Assembly (NCBI RefSeq): GCF_004919085.1 | Contig: NZ_STGL01000006.1 | Location: forward strand, 124,001 to 188,000 | DNA from: Nocardioides sp. GY 10127 | Lineage (GTDB): Bacteria; Actinomycetota; Actinomycetes; Propionibacteriales; Nocardioidaceae | Direction: 5' to 3' | Length of the DNA: 64,000 nt | Shown: positions 53,272 through 61,202 of the stretch, in pieces | How the letters are laid out: each line of letters opens with the position of its first letter | Numbering within the stretch: the first letter of the stretch is position 1 | The notes under the pieces: generated by a model | The model's database searches: none | The model's input: the letters and a program-made list of their open reading frames with translations, nothing else | What the model was told of the DNA's origin: nothing | Position numbers and translations under genes: made by a program

Positions 53272-54845
53272 GTCGGCCCCAGTCCGTGCTTCTTGGCGGG
53301 CCGGACGTCGCGCTTGGCGGCCAGCACCTCCAGGGCCCGCGAGACCTGGGCCCGTGTCTCGGCGGGGTCGATGATGTCGTCCACGAGGCCGCGGGAGGCG
53401 GCCACGTACGGCGTGGAGAACGTCGAGCGGTACTCCTCGATGAGCTCGGCGCGCTTGGCCGCGGGGTCGTCGGCCGCCGCGATCTCGCGGCGGAAGACGA
53501 TCTCGGCGGCGCCCTCGGCGCCCATCACCGCGATCTCCGCGCTCGGCCAGGCGAACACCTTGTCCGCGCCCAGGTCCTTCGAGCACATGGCGACGTACGC
53601 GCCGCCGTAGGCCTTGCGCAGCACGACGGTGATCTTCGGGACGGTGGCGGCGGAGTAGGCGTAGAGCAGCTTCGCGCCGTGCCGGATGATCCCGTTGTGC
53701 TCCTGGGCGACGCCGGGCAGGAACCCGGGGACGTCGACGAGGGTGACCAGCGGGATGTTGAAGGCGTTGCAGAAGCGGACGAACGCCGAGCCCTTGTCGG
53801 AGGCGTTGATGTCGAGGACGCCGGACATGACGGTCGGCTGGTTGGCCACGACGCCCACCGTGCGGCCGGTGATGCGCCCGAACCCGACGACGATGTTGCC
53901 GGCGTAGCCGGCCTGGACCTCGAGGAAGTCGCCGCGGTCGACGAGGTGGGCGATGACCTCGCGGACGTCGTAGCCCTTCTTCGCGGAGACCGGGACGATG
54001 TCGAGCATCCCCGGGTCCGGCTCGATGACGTCGTCGGGGTCGACGACCGGCGGGTCCTCGGTGTTGTTCTGCGGCAGGAAGCTGAGCAGCTTCTTGGCGA
54101 TGAGGATCGCCTGCTCGTCGTCGTCCGCGACGAAGTGGGTGACCCCCGAGAGGGCCATGTGCGCGTCCGCGCCACCCAGGTCGTCCGAGGTGACCTTCTC
54201 GCCCGTCACCTGCGCGATGACGTTGGGGCCCGTGATGAACATGTGGGCCTTGCGCGTCTGGATGATGAAGTCCGTGAGCGCCGGGGAGTAGGCCGCGCCG
54301 CCGGCGCAGGGGCCGGAGATGATCGCGATCTGCGGCACGACGCCGGAGAGCAGGACGTTGCTGTAGAAGACGCGGCCGTAGCCGGCCAGCGAGCCGATGC
54401 CCTCCTGGACGCGGGCGCCGCCGGAGTCGTTGATGAAGACGAAGGGCGTGCCGGTCGACAGGCTCGCCTTCATCATCGCCACGACCTTGTCGGAGTGCAC
54501 CTCGCCCGCGCTGCCGCCGGCGACCGTGAAGTCCTGGCTGGCGACGTGGACGGGCCGGCCGAGCACCGCGCCGGCGCCGGTGACGACGCCGTCCGCGGCC
54601 ATCTCGACCTTGTCGAGGCCGAAGTAGGTCGAGCGGTGCCGGGCGAACATCCCGGTCTCCTGGAAGGTGCCCGGGTCCAGCAGCGCGTCGACGCGCTCGC
54701 GCGCGGTGAGCTTGCCCTGCTGGTGCTGCTTCTCCAGCCGCTGCTCGCCCCCGCCGAGCTCGACGGCCGCGCGCTGGGCGCGCAGGTCGTCGGTGCGCTC
54801 GGCCATGGTGGCCTCAGCGGGGAGGGGCTGGGACGTGGTGGTCAT
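53268..54845 (-). CDS. Methylmalonyl-CoA carboxyltransferase 12S subunit
   Basis: A 525-residue carboxyltransferase of the acyl-CoA carboxylase beta family that moves carboxyl between biotin and propionyl-CoA/methylmalonyl-CoA. It has two crotonase-like halves with oxyanion motifs INDSGGARVQEGIGSLAGYG and VVLRKAYGGAYVAMCSKDLG, plus PCAGGAAYSPAL. Alone it could be a propionyl-CoA carboxylase beta chain, but the 5S gene directly upstream and the carrier downstream favour transcarboxylase. It begins 17 nt after the 5S stop, with gggaagg as ribosome site. Confidence 0.88.
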   Translation of the reverse strand: MTTTSQPLPAEATMAERTDDLRAQRAAVELGGGEQRLEKQHQQGKLTARERVDALLDPGTFQETGMFARHRSTYFGLDKVEMAADGVVTGAGAVLGRPVHVASQDFTVAGGSAGEVHSDKVVAMMKASLSTGTPFVFINDSGGARVQEGIGSLAGYGRVFYSNVLLSGVVPQIAIISGPCAGGAAYSPALTDFIIQTRKAHMFITGPNVIAQVTGEKVTSDDLGGADAHMALSGVTHFVADDDEQAILIAKKLLSFLPQNNTEDPPVVDPDDVIEPDPGMLDIVPVSAKKGYDVREVIAHLVDRGDFLEVQAGYAGNIVVGFGRITGRTVGVVANQPTVMSGVLDINASDKGSAFVRFCNAFNIPLVTLVDVPGFLPGVAQEHNGIIRHGAKLLYAYSAATVPKITVVLRKAYGGAYVAMCSKDLGADKVFAWPSAEIAVMGAEGAAEIVFRREIAAADDPAAKRAELIEEYRSTFSTPYVAASRGLVDDIIDPAETRAQVSRALEVLAAKRDVRPAKKHGLGPT

Positions 54846-54862
54846 GCCTGCCTTCCCTTTCG

Positions 54863-56404
54863 TCAGACCCGCTGGACGGCGACCTGGTGGGCCTTGCCGT
54901 CGAGGGTCACGGAGTAGTTGACCGGGGCCTGGGCCTCGCCGCCGGCCTGCTGCGCCAGCTTCTCGGCGGCGAGCTCGGCCGGGTCGCGGCCGACGTTGCG
55001 CGGGCCGGCGTCGCGCTCGGCGAAGAACGTGGGCGCCACACCGGGGAACATCGCGGTGGTGAGGACGTCCTCGTCGCTGCCGTCCGAGCCGGCCAGCCCG
55101 GCCGCCTTCTCGACCAGCTCGTCCCACTCGGGCTCGAGCAGGTCGGCCGGCCGGACCGTGATCGGCTCCTTCTTCGTCTGCGCCTTCGCGAGCTCGACGA
55201 TCTTCGGGTTCCGCTCGCCGAGCGTGGCGCCGTAGTAGCCGAGCATGAGGTCGGCGAACTCGGCCGTGAGCACCTTGTAGGGGCCCATGAGGACGTTGAA
55301 GACGGCCTGCGTCCCGACGATCTGGCTCGACGGGGTCACCAGCGGCGGGTAGCCCGCGGCCTGGCGGACCCGCGGAACCTCCTCGAGGACCTCCTTGAGC
55401 CGGTCGCCCGCGCCCTGCTGGCGCAGCTGGCTCTCCATGTTCGAGATCATCCCGCCGGGGATCTGGCTGGAGAAGATGTCCGTCTCCACGCCGGTGATGG
55501 CCGACATGAACTCGGTGTAGCGCGGCCGGACGGCGGCGAAGTGGTCCTTGATCCGGCCGAGCCGCTCGTCGTCCAGGTTCGTCGTGTAGGGCGTCCCCGC
55601 GAGCATCTCGACGAGGGACTCCGTCGGGTTGTGCCCCGGGCCCATCGAGAGCGACGAGATGGCGGTGTCCACGACGTCCGCGCCCGCCTCGATGGCCTTC
55701 ATCAGGCTCACCAGCGTCACGCCGGTGGTCGCGTGGCAGTGGACGTGGATGCGGACGTCCTGGCCCACACCGTCCTTGATCGCCTTGACGATGTCGTAGG
55801 CGGGCTGCGGCCGCAGGAGGGCCGCCATGTCCTTGATGCACAGCGAGTCGCAGCCGAGCTCCATGAGCTGGTGGGCCTGCTCGACGTAGCCCTCGACCGT
55901 GTGCAGCGGGCTCTCGGTGTAGCAGATCGTGCCCTGGGCGTGCTTGCCCACGCGGCGGACCGCCTCGATCGCCTGGCGCACGTTGCGCACGTCGTTGAGG
56001 GCGTCGAAGACGCGGTAGACGTCCATGCCGTTCTCGGCCGACTTCTCCACGAAGCGGTTGACGACCTCGTCCTGGTAGTGCCGGTAGCCCAGGAGGTTCT
56101 GGCCCCGCAGCAGCATCTGCAGGCGGCTGTTCGGCATGAGCTCGCGGAAGGTGCGCAGGCGGGCCCACGGGTCCTCGTTGAGGAACCTGATGCAGGCGTC
56201 GAACGTGGCGCCGCCCCAGCACTCCACGGACCAGTAGCCGGCCGCGTCGATGTCGGCGCAGGCCTCGACCATGTCCTCCAGGGCCATGCGCGTGGCCATG
56301 AGGCTCTGGTGCGCGTCTCGCAGCACCAGCTCGGTCACCCCCACCTCCCTCCGGGGCGTGGTGGGCGGGTCCAGCGGCGGTGTGGTGACGGCGTCCTCGG
56401 CCAT
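54863..56404 (-). CDS. Methylmalonyl-CoA carboxyltransferase 5S subunit
   Basis: A 513-residue protein that transfers carboxyl between biotin and pyruvate/oxaloacetate. From memory it is strikingly like Propionibacterium 5S: VTELVLRDAHQSLMATRMAL, YWSVECWGGATFDACIRFL, the carbamylated Lys in CIKDMAALLRPQP, metal His pair in HVHCHATTG, and LVTPSSQIVGTQAVFNVLMG. It lacks the biotin carboxylase and biotin domains of full pyruvate carboxylase. It is the first gene of the transcarboxylase operon, which links pyruvate and oxaloacetate to propionyl-CoA and methylmalonyl-CoA. Confidence 0.93.
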   Translation of the reverse strand: MAEDAVTTPPLDPPTTPRREVGVTELVLRDAHQSLMATRMALEDMVEACADIDAAGYWSVECWGGATFDACIRFLNEDPWARLRTFRELMPNSRLQMLLRGQNLLGYRHYQDEVVNRFVEKSAENGMDVYRVFDALNDVRNVRQAIEAVRRVGKHAQGTICYTESPLHTVEGYVEQAHQLMELGCDSLCIKDMAALLRPQPAYDIVKAIKDGVGQDVRIHVHCHATTGVTLVSLMKAIEAGADVVDTAISSLSMGPGHNPTESLVEMLAGTPYTTNLDDERLGRIKDHFAAVRPRYTEFMSAITGVETDIFSSQIPGGMISNMESQLRQQGAGDRLKEVLEEVPRVRQAAGYPPLVTPSSQIVGTQAVFNVLMGPYKVLTAEFADLMLGYYGATLGERNPKIVELAKAQTKKEPITVRPADLLEPEWDELVEKAAGLAGSDGSDEDVLTTAMFPGVAPTFFAERDAGPRNVGRDPAELAAEKLAQQAGGEAQAPVNYSVTLDGKAHQVAVQRV

Positions 56405-56566
56405 GCTTGGATCGTTCTACCGGCGGGAGCGGTCCACAACCCTTGCGGGCGGTACCGAGGACCATCGTCCCGGAAGGTCCTGACCTCCGTGACCGGGGTT
56501 GACCTCGAACAGCGTCCCTGACCTGCGACTTCGTGTGACCCGCGCGACAGGGGGCACCCGCGCGAA

Positions 56567-56626
56567 CGCCCCGGACGCCGGGTGGGCCGGCCGCGGGGCG
56601 GCACGGGACCCACGGCGTCCGGGGCG
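56567..56626 (-). terminator. Strong terminator after the cupin gene
   Basis: A perfect 14-bp inverted repeat, cgccccggacgccg (56567-56580) with cggcgtccggggcg (56613-56626), has further inner pairing gtggg/cccac. It lies 20 nt after the cupin stop on the minus strand and insulates the transcarboxylase operon. Confidence 0.7.
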
Positions 56627-56646
56627 GACGGCGGGGAGCAGCAGGC

Positions 56647-57033
56647 TCAGGCCTCGACGGTGAGGACGTTCGGGACGTCGCCGGCGGTGATCTTCTTGAG
56701 CTTGGCCTCGTCGCCGACGATGACGAAGAAGGCGCGCATCGGCTTCTTGTTGGTCCAGCGGCACCAGGCACCCTCGGGGCCGTAGAAGACGTCGCCGGGG
56801 CCGAAGGTGTCCTTGCCCAGGCCCTCGATCTCGAGCTCGATCTCGCCCTCGAGGACGTGGAAGATGTTGTCGACCTGGAACGTGTAGGTGAACGTGGTGA
56901 CGCCGAGCTGCCACATGCCGACGCGCTTGCCCTCGCTCACGCCCTCGACCTCGAAGTCGTCACCCAGCGGGGTGCCGTCGGCGGCCCACTGCGTGAAGCG
57001 GACGTCGTTGACGTTGAAGGTGGGGATAGCCAT
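56647..57033 (-). CDS. Cupin-domain protein
   Basis: A 128-residue single-domain cupin. Residues about 50-115 form the double-stranded beta-helix (FTYTFQVDNIFHVLEGEIEL, PGDVFYGPEGAW). The first cupin motif is degenerate (one His, a Glu-rich strand), so metal binding is not assured. Its place beside the lysine-catabolic regulator suggests an accessory or sensing role in that pathway, but function is unknown. The ATG has aaggagag upstream. It follows the LysR gene by about 170 nt on the same strand. Confidence 0.75.
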   Translation of the reverse strand: MAIPTFNVNDVRFTQWAADGTPLGDDFEVEGVSEGKRVGMWQLGVTTFTYTFQVDNIFHVLEGEIELEIEGLGKDTFGPGDVFYGPEGAWCRWTNKKPMRAFFVIVGDEAKLKKITAGDVPNVLTVEA

Positions 57034-57206
57034 GGTCTTCTCTCTCCTTGTGGATGACGGTCGGCGCGCGGCCGGGCCGGCGTCGTGCAGCCATCACAGT
57101 CGAGAGGCGCGGCGGCGGTCATGGGCGACAACGAGGAGTTGGCCCGCCCGCTTTTGAGTTCGTCCAAGGGCCCGACCCCCGGGCCGGATCGAGCGCCTCG
57201 GGCTCG

Positions 57207-58166
57207 TCACGGCGTCGGGCCGGGGCCCGCGTCGGCCCCGGGGGTGGTGAGCGAGCGCACCACCGAGGAGACCACCTCCACGAAGGACGTCACGGTCCGC
57301 TGGGTCCGGTCCGAGGGCGCCAGCAGGACGATCCGGCGGGTCAGCGGGTCGGCCACGTGGAGCACCTCCAGCTCCGTGGCCGGGGTGAGGCGGCGCATGA
57401 GCGGGGTCATCACCGTGGCGCCGAGCCCGCCGGCCGCGAGCAGCAGCGAGGCCGCCGTGTCGGTGACCTCGTGGACGACGCGCGGCTCCAGGCCCCGCCG
57501 GCGGAACCCGACCCGCAGGGCGGCCCCGAAGTGGCTGGTGGCCGGCGGGAGGATCCAGCCGAGGTCGGCGAGGTCGGCCGCGCGCACCTCGCGCCCCGCG
57601 GGCAGCCCCTCGGGGCGCCGGGCGAGCACCACGGCGAACGGCTCCTCCAGCAGCTCGAGGAAGTCGATGCCGCGCTCGGGGGGCAGCGGGTAGCTGGGGT
57701 AGTCCAGCCCGAAGGCCACGTCCACGGTGCCGCGACGCACCTCGGAGGCCGCCTCGTCCAGGTCGACCTCCTTGGAGCGCACCGTCACCTCCGGGTGGCG
57801 CCGGCCCAGCTCGGCCACGACCGGGGCGAGGAGGGTCGCGGCCATGCTGCCCCACGTCCCGACGCGCAGCGGGCCCGCGACGTCCGAGCCGAGGGCCGCG
57901 ACCGCGAGGCGGGCCGCGCGCTCCGCCTCGATGAGGCTCTCGGCGTGCGCGACGAGGACGTGGCCGGCGTCGGTGAGGACGAGCTGGCGACCCGATCGCT
58001 CGACCAGCGGCCGCCCGACGGACCGCTCCAGGGCGCTCATCTGCTGGGAGACGGCGCCCGGGGTGTAGCCGAGGGCCTCGGCCACGGCGGCCAGCGTCCC
58101 GAGCCGGCCGAACTCGGCCAGGGTCGCGAGCTGGGAGAAGTTGAGCCGTCCGCTGGTCGTCGCCAC
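57207..58166 (-). CDS. LysR-family transcriptional regulator
   Basis: A 319-residue LysR protein. Residues about 5-65 form the winged helix-turn-helix (LATLAEFGRLGTLAAVAEAL, TPGAVSQQMSALERSVGRPL), followed by the periplasmic-binding-like effector domain. It is divergent from the FAD oxidoreductase that opens the lysine-catabolic run and probably activates it in response to a pathway intermediate. The GTG has TAAAGT 6 nt upstream, and an inverted repeat TTTAGC-N3-GCTGAA overlaps that -10, fitting self-repression. Confidence 0.92.
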   Translation of the reverse strand: MATTSGRLNFSQLATLAEFGRLGTLAAVAEALGYTPGAVSQQMSALERSVGRPLVERSGRQLVLTDAGHVLVAHAESLIEAERAARLAVAALGSDVAGPLRVGTWGSMAATLLAPVVAELGRRHPEVTVRSKEVDLDEAASEVRRGTVDVAFGLDYPSYPLPPERGIDFLELLEEPFAVVLARRPEGLPAGREVRAADLADLGWILPPATSHFGAALRVGFRRRGLEPRVVHEVTDTAASLLLAAGGLGATVMTPLMRRLTPATELEVLHVADPLTRRIVLLAPSDRTQRTVTSFVEVVSSVVRSLTTPGADAGPGPTP

Positions 58167-58172
58167 GGAAAC

Positions 58173-58178
58173 ACTTTA
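58173..58178 (-). promoter_or_regulatory. Leaderless-type -10 box of the LysR gene
   Basis: TAAAGT on the minus strand, 6 nt upstream of the GTG. Confidence 0.55.
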
Positions 58179-58189
58179 GCGATGCTGAA
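58175..58189. promoter_or_regulatory. Putative LysR binding site
   Basis: TTTAGCGATGCTGAA is an inverted repeat (TTyAGC-N3-GCTrAA) of LysR-box type. It overlaps the lysR -10 and lies about 130 nt upstream of the divergent FAD oxidoreductase. A second imperfect repeat (GAAT-C-ATTC) follows near 58201. Confidence 0.5.
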
Positions 58190-58318
58190 CCTTTGAGCGC
58201 AGAATCATTCGCTTGTTCCAAAGGCTGGCCCGGGTCCAGGCTGCTCGTCGACCGCTCCGACCCTGAGGGAGCGGCCGCTCCCCGACGACCGACCCACCCC
58301 GACGAAAGGGTTCGCCCC

Positions 58319-59494
58319 GTGCCGACAGCCGCCCTCCCCACCCGAGCCTCCGTCGTCATCATCGGCGGCGGGATCATGGGTCTCAGCACCGCCTACCACC
58401 TGGCCCGGGCGGGCGTCCGCGACGTCGTCCTCCTCGAGAAGGACGAGTTCGGCTCCGGCTCCACCTCGAAGGCCGCCGGCGGCGTCCGCGCCAACTTCTC
58501 CGACGCCGTCAACATCGAGCTCGGCCAGCGCAGCCTGCGCACCTTCGAGCGCTTCCGCGAGGACTTCGGCCAGGAGATCGACCTGCACCAGGTCGGCTAC
58601 CTCTTCCTCCTGGACGACCCGGCGCACGTCGCCGCGTTCGAGGCCAACGTGGCCCTGCAGAACTCGATGGGCGTCCCGAGCCGGATGATCGACGTGGCCG
58701 AGGCGATGCGCCTGAGCCCCTACATCAACCCCGAGGGCCTGCTGGGTGCCGCCTGGTCGCCCAACGACGGCCACTGCACGCCGGAGTCCGTCGTCCTCGG
58801 CTACGCCGGCGCCGCCCGCCGGGCCGGCGCGACCCTCCTGCGCAACACCCCCGTCGAGGGCATCGAGAGCGACGGGTCCACGATCACCGGCGTGCGCACG
58901 CCGGCCGGCACCATCGCCACCGACACCGTCGTGTGCACCGCCGGCGCGTGGTCCAAGGCCCTCGGCGAGATGGTCGGCGTCGACCTGCCGATCGAGCCCG
59001 TGCGTCGCCAGATCGTGGTCACCGAGCAGATCCCGAACCTCGACCCGCGCACGCCGTTCACGATCGACTTCAGCACCACCTTCTACTTCCACAACGAGGG
59101 CAACGCCCTCCTGCTCGGCATGTCGGACCCCGACGAGACGCCCGGCTTCAAGCTCCAGCGCTCCGACGACTGGCTGCCCGGGCTCGCCGACGCCATCGAG
59201 CGGCGTGCCCCCGAGATCGGCGAGTTCGGCATCGCCAGCGGCTGGGCCGGCCTCTACGAGGTCACCCCCGACCACAACGCCGTCATCGGCGAGGCCGCCG
59301 GGGTCTCCCGGTTCCTCTACGCCGCCGGCTTCTCCGGCCACGGGTTCCTCCAGGGCCCCGCCGTCGGCGAGGTCATGCGCGACCTCTACCTCGGCCGTCC
59401 GCCGGTCGTCGACGTGAGCGGCATGACGACCGACCGCTTCGCCCCCGCGGCCGCCGGCGTCGGCGGCATCCGCCCCGAGCTCAACATCGTCTGA
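58319..59494 (+). CDS. FAD-dependent amine oxidoreductase (DAO family)
   Basis: A 391-residue flavoprotein of the D-amino-acid/sarcosine oxidase fold. ASVVIIGGGIMGLSTAYHLA is the dinucleotide motif, followed by GSTSKAAGGVRANFSDA and the C-terminal LYAAGFSGHGFLQGPAVGE. Relatives oxidise cyclic or N-methyl amino acids. Placed before a piperideine-6-carboxylate dehydrogenase, it could be an L-pipecolate oxidase (AmaA-like) or accept a related imino acid; this is inference. The GTG has gaaaggg 8 nt upstream; an earlier in-frame start at 58193 would fall in the promoter region. Confidence 0.85.
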   Translation: MPTAALPTRASVVIIGGGIMGLSTAYHLARAGVRDVVLLEKDEFGSGSTSKAAGGVRANFSDAVNIELGQRSLRTFERFREDFGQEIDLHQVGYLFLLDDPAHVAAFEANVALQNSMGVPSRMIDVAEAMRLSPYINPEGLLGAAWSPNDGHCTPESVVLGYAGAARRAGATLLRNTPVEGIESDGSTITGVRTPAGTIATDTVVCTAGAWSKALGEMVGVDLPIEPVRRQIVVTEQIPNLDPRTPFTIDFSTTFYFHNEGNALLLGMSDPDETPGFKLQRSDDWLPGLADAIERRAPEIGEFGIASGWAGLYEVTPDHNAVIGEAAGVSRFLYAAGFSGHGFLQGPAVGEVMRDLYLGRPPVVDVSGMTTDRFAPAAAGVGGIRPELNIV

Positions 59495-59540
59495 CGCGCG
59501 CCCCGCGCCACCCCTCGACCCACTCCTCGCTGCCGCCTCG

Positions 59541-59577
59541 CAGCACCAGCACCACCACCAGCACCAGCACCGCCACC
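59541..59577. repeat. CAG/CAC triplet tract between coding genes
   Basis: cagcaccagcaccaccacc-type low-complexity DNA lies between the FAD oxidoreductase and the aldehyde dehydrogenase. A similar tract on the other strand follows the cluster near 63848-63884. Confidence 0.6.
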
Positions 59578-59593
59578 TTCAAGGAGCCCCACC

Positions 59594-61123
59594 ATGGCCA
59601 CCCTCCCGTCCGCCTCCGACCTGCGCACGCTCGCCGAGGAGACCGCCGCCCGCCTCGGCGTCGACCTCGCCGCCCACCAGGGCACCCACGAGATCGTCTC
59701 CCCCGTCAACGGCGAGGTCCTCAGCTCCCTGGCCTGGGTCGACGCGGACGCCGTCGAGACCGCCGTCGCCGAGGCCCGCGAGGCCTTCCTGACCTGGCGC
59801 GCGGTGCCCGCCCCGGCCCGCGGCGCGCTGGTCAAGCGCTTCGGCGAGCTGCTCACCGAGCACAAGGACGACCTGGCCACCCTCATCAGCCTCGAGGTCG
59901 GCAAGATCACCTCCGAGGCGCGCGGTGAGATCCAGGAGATGATCGACATCTGCGACTTCGCGGTCGGTCTCTCCCGCCAGCTCAACGGCCGCACCATGCC
60001 GTCCGAGCGTCCCGGTCACCGCCTCATGGAGACCTACCACCCGCTCGGCGTCGTCGGCGTCATCTCCGCCTTCAACTTCCCCGCCGCCGTGTGGTCCTGG
60101 AACACCGCCATCGCCCTGGTCTGCGGCGACCCGGTGGTGTGGAAGCCCTCCGAGCTCACCCCGCTCATCTCGCTGGCCTGCCAGAGCATCCTGCAGCAGG
60201 CCATCGCCGAGCAGGGCGCCCCCGCCGGTCTCTCGCAGGTGCTGCTGGGCGGGCCCGAGGTCGGCCAGGCGCTCGTCGAGAACAAGCTCGTCGCCCTGCT
60301 GTCGGCCACCGGCTCGACCCGCATGGGCAAGGCCGTCGGCCCGCTCGTGGCCGACCGCTTCGGCCGCTCGCTGCTCGAGCTCGGCGGCAACAACGCCGCG
60401 ATCGTCTCCGAGACCGCCGACCTGGACCTCGCCGTCCGCGGCATCGTCTTCGCTGCCGCCGGCACCGCCGGCCAGCGCTGCACCACGATGCGCCGCGTCA
60501 TCGCCCACACCTCCGTCATCGACGAGCTCACCGAGCGCCTCGCCGAGGCGTTCGGCCGCCTCCCCGTGGGCAACCCGATGGAGGAGGGCACCCTCGTCGG
60601 GCCGCTCATCCACGGCAAGGCGTTCGCGGCCATGGAGGCCGCCGTCGCGCAGGCCTGCGAGGAGGGCGGCAAGGTCGTCGGCGGCGGCGGGCGCGAGCTC
60701 GTCGACGCCGCCCCGGGCGCCTACTACGCCCGTCCGGCCATCGTCCGGATGCCCGGCCAGACCCCGATCGTCGAGCAGGAGACCTTCGCGCCGCTGCTCT
60801 ACGTCTTCGGCTACGAGGACTTCCGCGACGCCATCGAGCTCAACAACGCCGTCCCGCAGGGCCTCTCCTCCAGCGTCTTCACCCAGGACCAGGCCGAGGC
60901 CGAGCTCTTCGTCTCCGCCGAGGGCTCCGACTGCGGCATCGTCAACGTCAACATCGGCACCTCGGGCGCCGAGATCGGCGGCGCCTTCGGTGGCGAGAAG
61001 GAGACCGGCGGCGGCCGCGAGTCCGGCTCCGACGCGTGGCGCGCCTACATGCGCCGCGCCACCAACACCGTCAACTACTCCGGTGAGCTCCCCCTCGCCC
61101 AGGGCGTCGACTTCACCGTCTGA
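59594..61123 (+). CDS. Piperideine-6-carboxylate/aminoadipate-semialdehyde dehydrogenase (ALDH7 type)
   Basis: A 509-residue aldehyde dehydrogenase that should oxidise 2-aminoadipate semialdehyde, in equilibrium with piperideine-6-carboxylate, to 2-aminoadipate. The antiquitin-like motifs are clear: YHPLGVVGVISAFNFPAAVW, WKPSELTPL, the general-base Glu in LLELGGNNAAIV, the nucleophile Cys in GTAGQRCTTMRR, and GGEKETGGGRESGSDAWRAY. An aaggag ribosome site lies 7 nt before the ATG. It follows the amine oxidoreductase and precedes the amino-acid dehydrogenase and HglS. Confidence 0.92.
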   Translation: MATLPSASDLRTLAEETAARLGVDLAAHQGTHEIVSPVNGEVLSSLAWVDADAVETAVAEAREAFLTWRAVPAPARGALVKRFGELLTEHKDDLATLISLEVGKITSEARGEIQEMIDICDFAVGLSRQLNGRTMPSERPGHRLMETYHPLGVVGVISAFNFPAAVWSWNTAIALVCGDPVVWKPSELTPLISLACQSILQQAIAEQGAPAGLSQVLLGGPEVGQALVENKLVALLSATGSTRMGKAVGPLVADRFGRSLLELGGNNAAIVSETADLDLAVRGIVFAAAGTAGQRCTTMRRVIAHTSVIDELTERLAEAFGRLPVGNPMEEGTLVGPLIHGKAFAAMEAAVAQACEEGGKVVGGGGRELVDAAPGAYYARPAIVRMPGQTPIVEQETFAPLLYVFGYEDFRDAIELNNAVPQGLSSSVFTQDQAEAELFVSAEGSDCGIVNVNIGTSGAEIGGAFGGEKETGGGRESGSDAWRAYMRRATNTVNYSGELPLAQGVDFTV

Positions 61124-61202
61124 GCACCGGCACGGGTGGACGGGGCCGGGTGCCCCGTCCGCCCGCCGGCGCTCGGCCCGGGCCGAGAGGAAGAGCAAGA
61201 CC

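Noticed and set aside
54863..56404. Pyruvate carboxylase subunit B or oxaloacetate decarboxylase alpha subunit
   Set aside because: The sequence agrees much better with transcarboxylase 5S, lacks a biotinyl domain, and is in an operon with 12S and 1.3S genes.
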